This document shows positions 43,148 to 55,275 of a stretch of DNA of 64,000 nucleotides, piece after piece. Both the position numbers and the translations under genes were made by a program. The first letter of the stretch is position 1. Every line of letters begins with the position of its first letter. The notes under the pieces were generated by a model. It was given only the letters and a program-made list of their open reading frames with translations, was not told the origin of the DNA and ran no database searches. Source of the DNA: Hemerocallis citrina (lineage: Eukaryota; Streptophyta; Magnoliopsida; Asparagales; Asphodelaceae); contig JACEHZ010000204.1 of the NCBI GenBank assembly GCA_017893485.1, positions 248,001 to 312,000 of the forward strand. The letters run 5' to 3'.

Positions 43148-45054
43148 TTAATTTCTTGATAGAAAATCGGCTAAAATATTGAGTTTTCCTTTTATGTTTT
43201 CTATTAAGAAATCGTAATGTGCTAACTCCATCTGCCATCTTATCAATCTTTTATTTGCTATAGTTGGGTCTATTATTTTATTAATCCAACTCTTTGCTTG
43301 GGTATTATCTGTTCTTACCGTAAATTTTGTATGTATTATGAATAGTTCAAACTTTTTTATAGCTTTTAAGATTGCTAGTAGTTCTTTTTCGTTTATGTGG
43401 TAATTTTGTTGGGTTTGTGTGAAAGATCCACTAGTATATCTAGCTAGTTTTTCTTCATTTTCTCCTATTTCAATAAATTTTAATACTGCTCCCCAATTGG
43501 TTTCACATGCATCTGTTTCTATTATCCAAGAACATTCTTTAACAGGTAATCTTAGCTTTTATAATTATGAAGTTTGTTGTTTTAATATTTTAACTTTCTC
43601 TTCATCCTCCGGGGTCCATTCCCATTTCTTAAACTTTTTAAGTTTTTGTTGCAACCAATTTGTTTTTGCTGATAAATTTGGTATGTAACCTCTTGTTTGA
43701 TTTAGTAATTCTATTATAGCTTGCACTTCTCTTTTTTCTTTTAAGACATTAGAAAAAGTCTTTATTTTTTTTGCTATATGTGGTTGTAATTTTATTCCTT
43801 CATGTGATAATTTTGTTCCTAAGATTTCTATCTCAGTTTTGAATAATTCCATTTTCTTTTTTGATAGTATAATGCCTGCATTTTTCACTATTTCTATGAA
43901 TTTTAGTAGATGTTCTTTATGTTGTTCCTCGTTTTCTAATCCTATTAGAATATCATCTACATATACTAATATGAAATTGTTGTATTTTTCAAAAATTTTA
44001 TCCATATATTCTTGAAATATTCCTGGGCTGTTTTTATAACCGAATGGTAAAACATTCAATTCATAAAATCCTTGAGGTATGCTAAATGCCGTTAAAGGTT
44101 TTGAATCTTCTGTTAGTTTTACATGATAAAATCCTGATTTGCAGTCAAATTTCGAATATATTTTTCTTGTTCTTACTGTGTTAAGTAGTATTTGCATGTC
44201 TGGTAGTGGGTATCCAAATCTCTTAGTATTTTTATTTAATTCCTTATAATTTACTACCATTCGAGATTTACCTCTTTTTTCTTCTGAATGTTTTTTTACT
44301 ATGAATGCTGGAGATGAATGCGGACTTTGTGATTTTCTTATATAATTATTTTCCACTAATTCTTTTATGTGTATTTTGAATTCTTCTAGGTCTGTTCGAG
44401 TATGTCTTATTGGTCTAATTTAATTATTTTGTTCTTATCTATTAACTCTATATGTGTCGTGGGTTCACTTAAGTTTCATTTTGCCAAGGGGTCTTCTCCG
44501 CACAAATCTTCTAATTGTTTTTGTAAAATTTCTTTTGTAGTTGTTACTTGAACTTGTTGTATTCTAGTTTTATTTGGTAAGTATTGGTATTCACCACGCT
44601 GGGTTGAAGAAACTCTGATGTGTGGTAGGTCAGTTCTGGAATAAGGTTGGGTTATTTTAATTGCTATTGCTTAGTGTCTGCAAGGTGTTGTAAATATGAC
44701 TGATTTATGTGATATAGTTATGGGGTAATATTGTTGGAAAAAATCATTTCCTAAGAGTACATCATTATTCATATCGTCAAACTGGTATATGATAGGTATT
44801 TTTAGGATGTAATTTCCTATTTGTACATTAATATTTTGTTGATATTTGTCTAGTATGATAGTTTGTCCACTTAATCCAGTAATGGCTTTTTTATTAGAAC
44901 CATCTTGTTTCCATTTTTGTAGTATATTTTTGCGGCATAAACTAATACCTGCTCCGGTGTCTATTAGACTGTGATAGTTTCTTGATTTGTATCCTTCGTA
45001 AACAAATTCTGTTAGGATGTATAATGTGTTTTTTGTTGCTCTTAATGGATTCAT
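43148..45054 (-). pseudogene. Viral ORF2: aspartic protease, reverse transcriptase and RNase H
   Basis: The ATG at 45054 overlaps the ORF1 stop in the four bases ATGA. The protease domain has SLIDTGAGISLC and, 60 residues on, DVLLGNDFF (45000-44690). After stops near 44668 and 44420, RT is open at 44356-43565 with SPAFIVKKHSEEKRGKSRMV, GFYELNVLPFGYKNSPGIFQ and the catalytic YVDDIL (about 43950). Two TAA codons (43570-43560) separate RNase H, which has IETDACETNWGAVLK, NEKELLAI and TDN, and ends at DFLSRN. All catalytic residues remain, so inactivation is by a handful of stops. The protein would be cleaved to mature RT, which copies pregenomic RNA to DNA. Confidence 0.92.
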
Positions 45055-45386
45055 TTGTCCAATATCATATTTATTACCATGTTTTCATTGTTTACTGTTA
45101 CTGTGATTTTTTCTTCTTGAATTGAGTAAGGTTGTACTGATATAAGGAAGTCAGTTCCTAATAACATATCATTAACATGTTGTTCTGGGTCTACATGTAA
45201 GTGTAACAACTTTTCCTTTCTACCATTTATCCTTAGTGGTAGTATGATTTTATGTACAATTGGATGTCTATTATTGTAATAATCTAGGTAATAATATGGG
45301 TTATCTAATGTTATCAATTCAGTGGTTTTTATATTTATTTGTTTAATATGTGAATTGGTAGCTCCTGTGTCAACTAAGGCTATTTG
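45051..45386 (-). pseudogene. Viral ORF1, C-terminal part: protease-like domain
   Basis: Upstream of the ORF2 start, in the ORF1 frame, lies a second retropepsin-like fold: ALVDTGATNSHI (about 45386-45345), a middle strand region (HKIILPLRING), then NDMLLGTDFLISVQ (about 45165). It parallels the ORF2 protease (DTGA...LLGNDFF). The frame is open to its TGA at 45051-45053, which overlaps the next ATG. It is separated from the movement-protein part by the solo LTR. It may be a protease paralogue or a structural derivative. DTGA is intact. Confidence 0.8.
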
Positions 45387-46863
45387 TGTAATGCCCCGAT
45401 TTTCATTTAATGAAAATTATTCTATTTTCGCACGTAGTGTGCACGTGCAATATTTTTGGTTGAATTAAATGTTATGATTATTTTCATCATGATGAGTATA
45501 GATTTTTAAATATGTGCTTTTATATGAAGCCTTCTTTCAAATAGATAAAAGCCTTTTCTTTTTAAAAGCCCAAAATGTAATTCATTTATTTTATTTTAAA
45601 ATAATTATTTTGGCCCATAAACTAAAGCCCATGAGTTAATTTATTTTTAATACAACTTGTCATGTAGAATACAATTTAAAGTTTATTTTTATATAAAATT
45701 TAATGTACAATTTTTGGACCTAGTTGCTTGCACGTGCATTGCACGTACACGTGCAAAATGCACATTCCTACACTAGGCCGGATTGCATCTTGGAGGGAAA
45801 TGAAAATTTGAGTGGGAATAATGGCGTGGTGGTTACTTGATTATGGGTGGTTAGTATAACTCCTCCTTAAATCTAAACCATTTGTTCCTAACTCCTACTT
45901 TAATCCTAGCCATCCGTTTCCCTAGATTTTTAGTATAAATCCCCCCCTCCATGGCTAGTTATTCTTGTGCTTATTACTTTCTACAAACCTATAGTCCAAA
46001 TTACATTATCTAGTAGTGATTTTGTGAGTTAAAAGATTGAGAGTGTGTGGGATTGTGCTTGCAACATCAAGAAGAAGAGGAGGCCGGCAATCAACTAGGA
46101 GCTCTCGGTTTTGGTGCTTGGGAGGCTTGTGTGCGCGTGTTCAAGGAGGAGGAGCACTCTCGTTGCAAGGACATTCGTCTAGGAGGTTGCTAAATTATAT
46201 TTTTCTCTCCAAATTAAGGTGGGTAAATTTTTCCTATTTCTAAATAAGAATGCATGCTAGATTTAATTAGAAAAATGATGCATGAAAATGATTAATAAGA
46301 GTGCACATTTAATTGGAAGAATGATCTATAATTGATTGAATTGTTGATATGAAAATTGTGTGTATTTCTACTATTAAAATTCAAGTTGGGTGCAACATGA
46401 ATATGGTTATGAATTGTGTAAATGAACCTTCGTTAATAGCATGAAAATTATGTGCAAGATTAGTATATTGACTATGTCGCTTTGGAAATTTTGTTATGAC
46501 GTTGTAACGAATAAATTAAGATGCAGTCATTATGTTTATGAGATGAATAAGGCCAGAAAATTAGTATAGAGATTAATGAAATTTTAATGTCGAAAAAGGA
46601 ATGTATTAGAGGTAGTATATCAAATTAACCAATTTGTATGGTAGAAATGTGTTATTTATTGAGAAAAATGTGTTTAATTATTTGAGAAAATTATTTTTAT
46701 ATACTGGAGTAGAATTCATGATGGAAATGATAAATCTGAAATTTTTACAGTATATTAGTAAGAGCAAATTGAAGTAAGATGTTGATGAACATCGATGTAT
46801 TCTAAATAAACAGAGAATAATTGGTTAAATAAAATTCGATTTGTACTAGTGACAACCCGAGCC

Positions 46864-46951
46864 CATAGCTCGAGTGGTCGGATCACTCTTAATCGCTACA
46901 GTATATATGCGGCTCTCTGAGGTTGAGGGATCGAATCCCGTTGACACCATT
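46864..46951 (+). repeat. tRNA-like (SINE-head-like) module 1
   Basis: ATAGCTCGAGTGGTCGGA resembles a pol III A box and GGGATCGAATCCCG a B box (T-loop with a 4-5-bp stem). They are about 45 bases apart and followed by ACACCA. It is not a credible functional tRNA, since no anticodon arm can be assigned with confidence, but the pattern is that of a tRNA-derived module. Confidence 0.5.
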
Positions 46952-47033
46952 CTTTTTAGTTTCGAACATTTTAAATAAAACAGTGCGGCCGAGAGCACTT
47001 AATGCTCTCGCACCCTCTTCTATGCGTGGGCAG

Positions 47034-47095
47034 CACTCGGCCTAGTGGTCTGTGCTTGGTTGTTTCTCCTAGTGGTCGCTGGTTCGATCCGTGGC
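47034..47095 (+). repeat. tRNA-like (SINE-head-like) module 2
   Basis: CTCGGCCTAGTGGTCTGTGC (A-box-like) and CTGGTTCGATCC (B-box-like) are about 35 bases apart, the layout of plant SINE heads. No poly(A/T) tail or TSD was found, so it may be a fragment. Confidence 0.5.
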
Positions 47096-48688
47096 CTTCG
47101 ACTGTGTTTATGTTGTGGAAAAAACATTTTTTTGGGGGTGTTTTAGTGATCAAAAAATGTGGAAAAAAATATATTTATTATTTTAAAAATATGTGGAGTT
47201 TATGAAAAATAATTTGAGGATTATTCGTATGAAGTGGAGTATGTTTAAGGAATAAAAGTATAATTTAGAACTATAAGTTCCACACTTGCATTTGTATAAA
47301 GTGGTATTTTACAAAAGATTTAAAATGGAATATTAGAAAAAGAAAAATACGAATAAGATGTGAATTATATGAAGTGATGTGAATTATTCTCAATGGAGAA
47401 TGGTGTGACAATTCATGATGTATAAATATTCATTTTTGATTAAGTAACTAGTGATGTGGTTTTTTTTTAATGTGAAAATAATATTGCATGAGTTACATGA
47501 TGAATAGTTGAATTTAGTGTATAATTATGGACTATTGAATGATTTGGAAATCATGATTTGAAAATAGAAATTTTTGAGTATGACAACTCAACATGTAAAC
47601 TTATGAGTTGGAAACACTCAACTTTAGAATTTGTGAATGAGAATTGAAACAAAAGAGTAGCTAAGTCTCTCCCGGCATTTGGAAAGAAATAAAATGAAAT
47701 ATGAAAGACCAAGGTTGGTCATGTTGAATTAATGTATAAGTCCGGTTTAGTGGAGAGGCTAACTCTAGTGCTTTGGTTTTGTTCATGATTCTATATCATT
47801 AGAATTAAGGATTAGTTACATAGTGAAGACGTGATGAAAGTAAGAGAAAAATATTGAGTATAAGGGCCATTGGATAGCGGCGAGAGCGTATCCCAGGATG
47901 TCCCATGATGAGTCTGGGCGAGGATACTGCTCCAGAGTACCGTCCCGGTGGCGACGCTCGTGGAATGTTTGAAGACTACGGGTGGTGTCATGTCTATGGT
48001 AGGAGCTGAATTACCACAGGATGTCTGCATGATGAGTCATGTGTCAGTGCGTTGGGATTCCCTCCAGGGCGCCTAGATATGAGTTCGTAGGTCAGAAAAC
48101 ATCTAGGATACTTACCGTAGTTACAGTAGTAGGTTAAGTCATGACGAGGGATTGAACCCTACAAGGATGAAGAACGATTAAGGGCTTGCCCTCGGACCTA
48201 TGTAGTATGAGATGCATAGAATCCGAACAAGTGCGCATTAGTGTCATGTAACATAAAAAAATTGTATCAAGGACTAAGTGCACAATCACAACACGACATC
48301 AATAGGGTAGTCCCTTTAGTTCGATATGTGACAAGTTTGTGTTTGCTAAATATGGAAAATAAGTTATACTATTTCCGGCATAAAGAGGATGGCCGTGTAT
48401 AATGTTCGTCGGTTGAATAAACTGACGTACCCACAGTCTTATATGCAGGTAAGTGACATGATAAAGATTAAAGAGGAACAGATGCTTAAAGATTATACAA
48501 TGTTGTTGTACATTTATTTCATTGTTGTAAAGTTTACTTCCGCTGTGCAAATGTAAATTGTAATGTATTCATGTAAACTCTGATGTAAAATGAAAAGTTT
48601 AAATTTCCTTGTAAAATTGTACTAAATGAAGCGAAAAGATCCTGTAGAACATCTCGAATTCAGTGTATTTGGGATTCGGGGCGTTACA

Positions 48689-50650
48689 GTTTGTTTATTC
48701 CATTTTCCGTTGTCATAATATTCTATTTTAAATTGGTTATTGTTTTGGTGTTCTAATATATTTATTATTAGTATTAATTCCAATGCTTGTTGTTTATTTC
48801 TTATTGATAGTGATCTCTTTCCGAACATTATTTGTGGTGCTTTTCCTTTTGCGGTTTCTTTTGCTTTATTAAAGTCGAATTCTATATAATTTGGTATAGT
48901 CATTTCTGGGTTTTCTCTAGCTGGTTTGTACCTTATGATTTCGCTAAATAGCGGCTCTATTTTAAAATTGTCTGTATTTCTATTCTTTATTTCGTGCTTA
49001 CTAGTAAAAGTGTAAATATTTCTTATTTGTATGCTCATAACTTTGCTTTTTTCTATCATTTCTATACCTAATAACCTATGATACATGACTAGACTTTTAT
49101 CTTTATTTTCTTCTGTCATGCTTATAGAGAAATTAGGTTTTATTGTGAACTTTATCTTTTGGTACATTAGGTTTCCTTGCACTATTCCTATTAAGGCATC
49201 TTGTGTACTTGATATTATCCTATCATCCATTATATATATTTGGAGGGGTGTATTTATTCCTTCCTTAAAATAGGCTTTTATTAGTATTTGTACAGCTTCT
49301 AAATGTATGTGTCTTAATGTTTTTCTGGTCTTTTCGCTTATCTTTTCCATCTCTTGTCTTATTATTCTTTCTGTTATTAATGGGATTATGGTTTTGCCTT
49401 GTGCTTATTCAATGTCTATAGGTTGTTCATTAATCCTAGCTATTACTATGGTGCTTTTCTTTCTTTCAAATATTGGTAGTTAAAAAATTTCTTTTGGATT
49501 TATATCTAATTTGGTCTCTCTTATTTTATCGTATTTTTGTATGTCAAAGCACATTCTTGCTCTTAGTTCTTCATTGTTTTCTTCTCTTTCTGAGGGTTTC
49601 CATATTTCTGTTAGATCAGTTAACATGTTTATTTCACATTCTTTTCTTTCACCTTCACTACTTCCACTATCTTCTTCCATTACCATTATTTCTTCATCTT
49701 CACTTATTTCTGACCATTCTTCATCATATTCTATGGGTTCGTAATTTATGTTATTCATTTCTTCAATTTCTTCTATGTATTTTATATTTTCTTTTTTCAT
49801 TCTTTTGGGACAATTTAGTGATATATGACCTACCTCTCCACATATGTAACAACTACATTTTTTTGGATTTTTCGTATACTGCCTATTTTTATTTTTCTTC
49901 ATTTTTCTAAAGTATTTTTTTAAAGGGTTTTCTATATCTCTTAAAAGTTTTCCTATATTTTGGTTGATATTTTAGGAATTTGTGATTATTCTTCTTTGTG
50001 AATCTATAGTTATTATTGCATCCCCAATGATATGGTCTTGCATCTGCACAGCAAATTCTTTGTTTATATGTTCTGTAATATTTCATTGTTGCTCTAGCAT
50101 CTTGGCATACTTTGTCTCTATAATTTTTTACAAATTGCGTTCTATACCCTAAAGTGTCTACTTCAGGTTTCACTTTCTCATTTATGTATGCACTATATAT
50201 GTTTATACTCCATGGATCAGGTAATTTTAGAAAGAATGAGTCTAAAATTGGACTCCGTTCTTCTTTTGTATAATAACTATCTTGATAATATTCTCGGAAT
50301 TCACAAGCATAGTTATCAAAATGGCACATGTCGCATATTTCTAAGTTACTTAGTCTCCATCTTGCTTGGTTCTTTTTATATATAGTGTATTTTCTCCTTT
50401 ATCGTATACACTGAATTCGGTTCTTATTGCTTTTTCGTAATTTGTAATTATTTCTTTTAAACCTAACGTCCGTTGTGCTGAGCTTTCTTCAGTTCCTTTG
50501 TCATCAATTGGTCTTGATTTTCTTATAGTATTTCTCTCTTCTTCTTCTAGTCCATTCTACCATTTTGCTACTACTCCCATAAAGGTGGCTTCTATAAATT
50601 TCTCAAATGCATTTCCGTTAAGGTTCTGCCTAAATCCTACTATTAGTGAC
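48689..50650 (-). pseudogene. Viral ORF1, middle part: capsid, zinc knuckle and movement protein
   Basis: Right to left on the minus strand: a capsid-like region (50600-49907) with FEKFIEATFMGVVAKW and a strongly basic Tyr/Arg/Lys C-terminus; a CCHC knuckle CYICGEVGHISLNC (about 49850) followed by an acidic stretch; then a 30K-superfamily movement protein (about 49480-48689) with AVQILIKAYFKEGI, the conserved Asp in YIMDDRI, ALIGIVQGNL and a GIEM motif. Capsid and movement protein in one ORF is the Cavemovirus/Solendovirus arrangement. Breaks include a TAA near 49407, frame changes near 50330 and 49905, and a stop near 50560. The capsid packages viral DNA. The movement protein forms plasmodesmal tubules. 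Confidence 0.85.
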
Positions 50651-51093
50651 TGTGAGACCCCGTATTTCCGTATAATAGTATATATAGTATATAGTATAAG
50701 TAGAAAAAAGAAAGAAAGATGGGAAGTGATGACGTGGCTTGGAAAGAAGGGAAAAAGAAGGAATGGAAAGTAGGTTGGAATTAAATGTTGGCCTATAGGA
50801 TGATCCTATGGATATTAATAGTGTGATGGGCCTATGAGATGTTATATGGGGCTAAGGAAAGGATTTAAATGAAGGAAAAAGAAAAGATGGAATGAGTGTG
50901 GGTGAGTTGACCGGGGCTTGACCATGGAGATTATATCCCATATCGGCCATAGGAAGGGAAATAATAGGAATAAATAGGAAAAGCCAATGAGAATGGGTAC
51001 CCAACGTCCGGACACCCTTTTGAGGCAGCCTGTGGTGGGCGTGGCTAGAATTTAATTAATTGTGTGCGTACGAGTTGAGTGCGGGGCGTTACA
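50651..51093 (+). repeat. LTR-A, complete (443 bp)
   Basis: TGTGAGACCCCG to GGGGCGTTACA. Its first 230 bases recur unchanged at 51299-51530. The LTR is rich in purines and includes a TATAGTATATAG cluster near the 5' end. Confidence 0.88.
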
Positions 51094-51298
51094 GATGGTA
51101 TCAGAGCCAACTTTCGACATCGAATGTAGGACTTGTATATAGGAAGTGCGTGGGACGCAATATGTGTATATGAGATGCGTAAGACCCTGGGAGGGCAGCG
51201 ATTAGGAGACAAGTCTACATTCGACTAGAAAGGCGATCCTGTGCTAGATTGCACGTCCCGTATTCAGCGAGGACGCTGAATTCTTAAGAGAGGGTGAA
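51094..51298 (+). other. LTR-A internal region: primer site and purine tract only
   Basis: TGGTATCAGAGCC at 51096-51108 is a tRNA-Met primer site. About 175 non-coding bases follow, then a purine-rich TTAAGAGAGGGTGAA directly before the second LTR-A at 51299. With no coding capacity the A element is TRIM- or LARD-like. Confidence 0.85.
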
Positions 51299-53496
51299 TG
51301 TGAGACCCCGTATTTCCGTATAATAGTATATATAGTATATAGTATAAGTAGAAAAAAGAAAGAAAGATGGGAAGTGATGACGTGGCTTGGAAAGAAGGGA
51401 AAAAGAAGGAATGGAAAGTAGGTTGGAATTAAATGTTGGCCTATAGGATGATCCTATGGATATTAATAGTGTGATGGGCCTATGAGATGTTATATGGGGC
51501 TAAGGAAAGGATTTAAATGAAGGAAAAAGAAAATTGCGTGAATGAAGTAAATGTGAAAGTGCACGTGCTATGAGTTAATATATGAAAAGAAGTGATAGAT
51601 GCCGCATGTGATTAATTTAAGATGGAAATAATAAAAGAGATGTGTTATCATGAATAATACGGAGTAATTGTATTATGTGTGTGATCATTAAAGTAAAATA
51701 CAGTTGATATGAGTTGTACCTTGAAATTGTGTCAAGGAACTACCTGCCCGCAATTTCAGTGGAAATTGTGGAAACTACCTGCCTTGGCATAATTCGCAGG
51801 GTGAGTGGATATAATGGTGGTAATGATTAATAGAAATGAGAAATAAAGTGAAGTGAAGATGATAAGTGATTGAAGTGAAATTAATAATCAAGCTATCGGC
51901 TTGAGATGTGATGTGATATTACCCAAACTGTGTGTTTGAGGTACAATGATTATTACCCAAGCTATCGGCTATGGGATGTGATATGTGGTGGCCCCAGAGT
52001 GTGTTTGGGGATTAAGTGAAAATGATAATAAGATTTATTGTTATAAGAAAACGTAATTACTAAAGTGATATAATAAGATGTGAACGAGCTATACAACATG
52101 GTTTTGATGTAATGAGTATAAGAATTCTAATTAATGAGGTGTTAATGATGTGATGAAATGTGAGTAAATCGCATGGGCAATGAGATGTGGTAATTATGTC
52201 ATGAGAAATGAAGGAATGTGGTAGTATGAGAATAGATGCATATGTTTATGATGTGATACTTTTATAACATAATAAAATAAATACCTGTTTTATGAGATTG
52301 GATATGATAATGGTTATTAAAGAAAGTATGTTGTGATATGAGTTTGTGTACTTTGAAAGTGTGTCGGGGAACTACTCGCCTGCTATTTCCGTGGAAATGG
52401 TGGGAACTACCTGCCTCGGCACAACTTCTAGGATGAATGTGTGTGTTGATAACATAATATAAGTAAATGAAACGCATGGCTAAATAGAGTTGGAGAAATG
52501 ATGTAATAACATCATGTAGTTATGTTAATATAAATAGTGAAATGCTGATATGATGATAAGTGTGGAAAGATGAATATTCGTATTATGCGAATGTAAGATA
52601 AGTATATTTATATATCTATACGAGGTTGATGTGAAGTGTATTATGAAATGTGGGAAGTATGGATAATTAAATAATTGAATGCAGGATTGGCAAAGTATGT
52701 GATTTATCACTGTATTGACGATGTTGTTGTGTTCAGGATTCAGGTGGCATTATTTTAATTTGGTATTTGTAAGTTTAAGTATTTTCTTTATACTATTTTA
52801 ATTTGTCGTTAGATTAGTAATTATACTCACACCAGAAATGGCTAACCCCTTAGTGTTTTGGGGGGTTAGGGGAGTCTGAGGACTACCCTAGATCTCCCAC
52901 TGTTGCAGGTTCTCATCAGTGCAGAGGTGAGGCGTGGAGTGGTAGTATACCTTTTTATTTTAAAAATTTGTATTATTTAGTTATAGGAATAGTGAAATTT
53001 ATGATTTAAATTGTATTATGAGTGTATAAGCCTGTATATGACGATGATGAGTATAGTGTGAGGTGGTGTGGTATGTTGGTGACCCATACCCATCTCGTCG
53101 TGGAGTACCAGGCTCTGTGGTAAGTTTTACAATGATTTTTCTAAGATTTTACCTCGTTTTTCAAAGAAATTCATAGTTTTTAATTGATATTTGATAATCC
53201 GTTATGAGTTTGGCCCCAGAGCATTATATTATATTGCCTGTATGTATCTGCTCATTTTGGCCTGGGGAGCCCATGAAAATATTATGTGGTTTGTGAGCTA
53301 CGGAATTTTGAGCAGAATTCCGTAAGCTTTTTGTGTTTCGGGGCAAAATTTACAGGGGAGACTCTGCCAAAATTTTTCCTGAAATATAACTTTCTTAGTT
53401 TATGATTAAAGTGATATAGAAATTGAAAGAATTGAATTTGGAGACTTAGTTTTTTAAAAAAAAAAAAATAAAAATAAAAAAATTTGGGGTATTACA
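51299..53496 (+). repeat. Hybrid LTR: LTR-A 5' part joined to LTR-B 3' part
   Basis: 51299-51530 equals the start of LTR-A. From about 51534 to 53496 the sequence equals 57953-59901 of LTR-B, including the conserved CACTGTTGCAGGTTCTCATC block at about 52900. The hybrid has proper LTR ends (TG at the left, TTACA at the right) and is followed by a primer site, so it sits where a 5' LTR of the B element should be. Confidence 0.88.
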
Positions 53497-53498
53497 GT

Positions 53499-55275
53499 TG
53501 GTATCAGAGCCTAGGTTAACTAGAAAAATGTTAATCCTAGTGATCTTGCCATGTGAGTATGGGTTCATTATTGCTTAGTCGGAGATAGAGAATGTGGTTT
53601 ATGCGGGTGTTTTGTTGAAGAATAGATTCTATCGTGGAATGATGTGATCCCCATTAGACTTTGGTCTGACCTTGAGTCAGCATTTCTTTTCATGACCCTG
53701 TATATGGGTTGATCTCTGTCGAAATCCCGGTGTGAATTTGCACACTATTGGAGTATTCCATTATATTGATTGCTGGGTGCCGTAAGGGACTATTCCCAGG
53801 AGATCTGGTGTAGGTCCTATGGACATATGTTCTGTAGGTGTATATTTTATATATTGAGGAGTGATGTGTGGTTATGGTTTTATCCCATATTTGGGAAGAT
53901 TGATTGGTTGTAGAAGGTTATGTAGGTCATCTGCGTAGTTGGGGAATGGTGCAGGGAGGATTCGGGTGAGACAGCCCGATGAAACCCAGTTTTGATTATT
54001 TATAATGCCTTGGTCGATGAAGATTATGCCCGTTGGGTTTGGTGGAAACATTTAATACAAAGATTGAGATTGTTGATGGGGTTTGCAAAGTTTTTGATAT
54101 ATTTGAAGAGGTTTTTGGTCCCCCACCTTGGTGAACTCGGGAGTTCAAGATTGATTTGATATTTGGTATGACTCCAATCTCTAAATCAGCTTGTGGGATA
54201 GTACCTTAGGAATAGGTAGAGATAAAAAGAGTTTGAGGTGATGTTTCTGGAAAAGGTTATCGGTTCAAATGATATGCCGTGGGGCGCGCCGACAGTTTTG
54301 TAACAAGGAAGATAGCTCACCGAGAAGGTGTACTGAGGAAGGTGACTATTAAGTATTCATTGTTGAGAATAGATAATTGGTTGGATTAGTTGCGGGGAAT
54401 GTCATTAATCTCCCGATGAGAGTTGCACACCGAGTACTATCAGATAATCCCTAGAGAGGGAAAACATCTCAGGAATTGTTTTTCGTACTCGGTATGAATT
54501 GTATGAGTTCTTAGTGATATCTTGAGACTGGCGAATGTCCCTGCAGTTTTTATAAATTTGACGAATTGGGCCTTTCACCCTTATATTAACAGGGTATGAT
54601 TGTATATGTGAATGATATTTGGTGTATAGTTGCTGTATGGTGGAGCACTGATCGATAGGTTGAGACCAGAAGTGGTATGATAAGTCTGTAAATTGCTATT
54701 TTTGGGGGCGAGAAGTGTGAATTTTGGGACACATTGTGTCTGTTGAAGGCATATTTATGGATCCAAAGAGAATTACAAATGGTGAAAAGACGGGAAGTAA
54801 CCATCGGATGTGTTGGAAATTCATAGTTTCTTGGTTTTCACTGGCTATTATCGGAGGTTCATCCCTCGATTTTATATTATTGCTATACTGATGACTCATT
54901 TTCTTATAAAGAATGAGCCGTTGGTATGATCCGAACAGCGTGGAAAGATATTTTTAAGAGTTAAAGAAAGATTAACGACAGCTCATGTTTTGATCATCCC
55001 GAGAAGGGGGTGCATGTAGTACAGGATCAGGTGCAGTTTGATACGTGAAGGCAAGCTTGTGGCTGTTATATTGAGACAGTTGTGGTTATACGAGGTGCGT
55101 GAATTATTAAATTTGAAATTGAAAGTAGTTTTCAAAAATATTGCTATATTCGTATTTATACATATTTATATGTATTGCTATTGTTCGCCACTATTGATTT
55201 TGATTACAGCTATGCATAAAAATGCATTTCTAATTTTACTTTATGGTTGGGATGAATTTAAGTACATTATGGAGT
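53499..55275 (+). pseudogene. Decayed Ty3/gypsy internal region (RT to RNase H relics)
   Basis: TGGTATCAGAGCC (53499-53511) is the tRNA-Met primer site. Scattered gypsy pol relics follow: a stretch near 54110-54230 matching the RT entry region (the P-G-L-P-P-x-R-E-V and P-I-S-K pattern), one at 54720-54870 matching the DPKRI...SFLGLAGYYRRFI connection region, and one at 55040-55110 matching the RNase H EL-A-AV...W-Y-VRE region. Frames are broken and large parts (gag, protease, integrase) are missing. The domain style is chromovirus-like (Del/Tekay). Confidence 0.75.

Larger units (their letters stand above)
45387..48688 (+). mobile_element. Gypsy-type solo LTR, 3.3 kb, inside the viral copy
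   Basis: It starts TGTAATGCCCCG and ends CGGGGCGTTACA, which are imperfect inverted repeats of each other. The flanks ATTTG and GTTTG are a 4-of-5 TSD. The plus strand has a TATA-like AGTATAAATCC at about 45930, so it was transcribed rightwards, against the virus. There is no internal region. Its last 370 bases match window positions 1-370. It holds two tRNA-like modules (46864-46951, 47034-47095). The short ORFs in it are not recognisable. Confidence 0.85.

Noticed and set aside
43565..44356. Ty3/gypsy retrotransposon as the source of the minus-strand RT
   Set aside because: No LTRs or integrase accompany it; a movement protein, a capsid with knuckle, a TAV-like ORF and a pararetroviral promoter are collinear with it, so Caulimoviridae fits better.
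46864..47095. Functional tRNA genes
   Set aside because: A-box and B-box words are present, but no complete cloverleaf with a clear anticodon arm could be drawn.
49473..49910. 145-aa plus-strand ORF
   Set aside because: It is a shadow of the viral zinc-knuckle region; Leu/Phe/His-rich because it is antisense to a Lys/Glu-rich frame.
52262..52710. Minus-strand ORFs repeated at 58671-59119
   Set aside because: Identical because both lie in duplicated LTR-B tails; composition is non-coding and no domain is seen.
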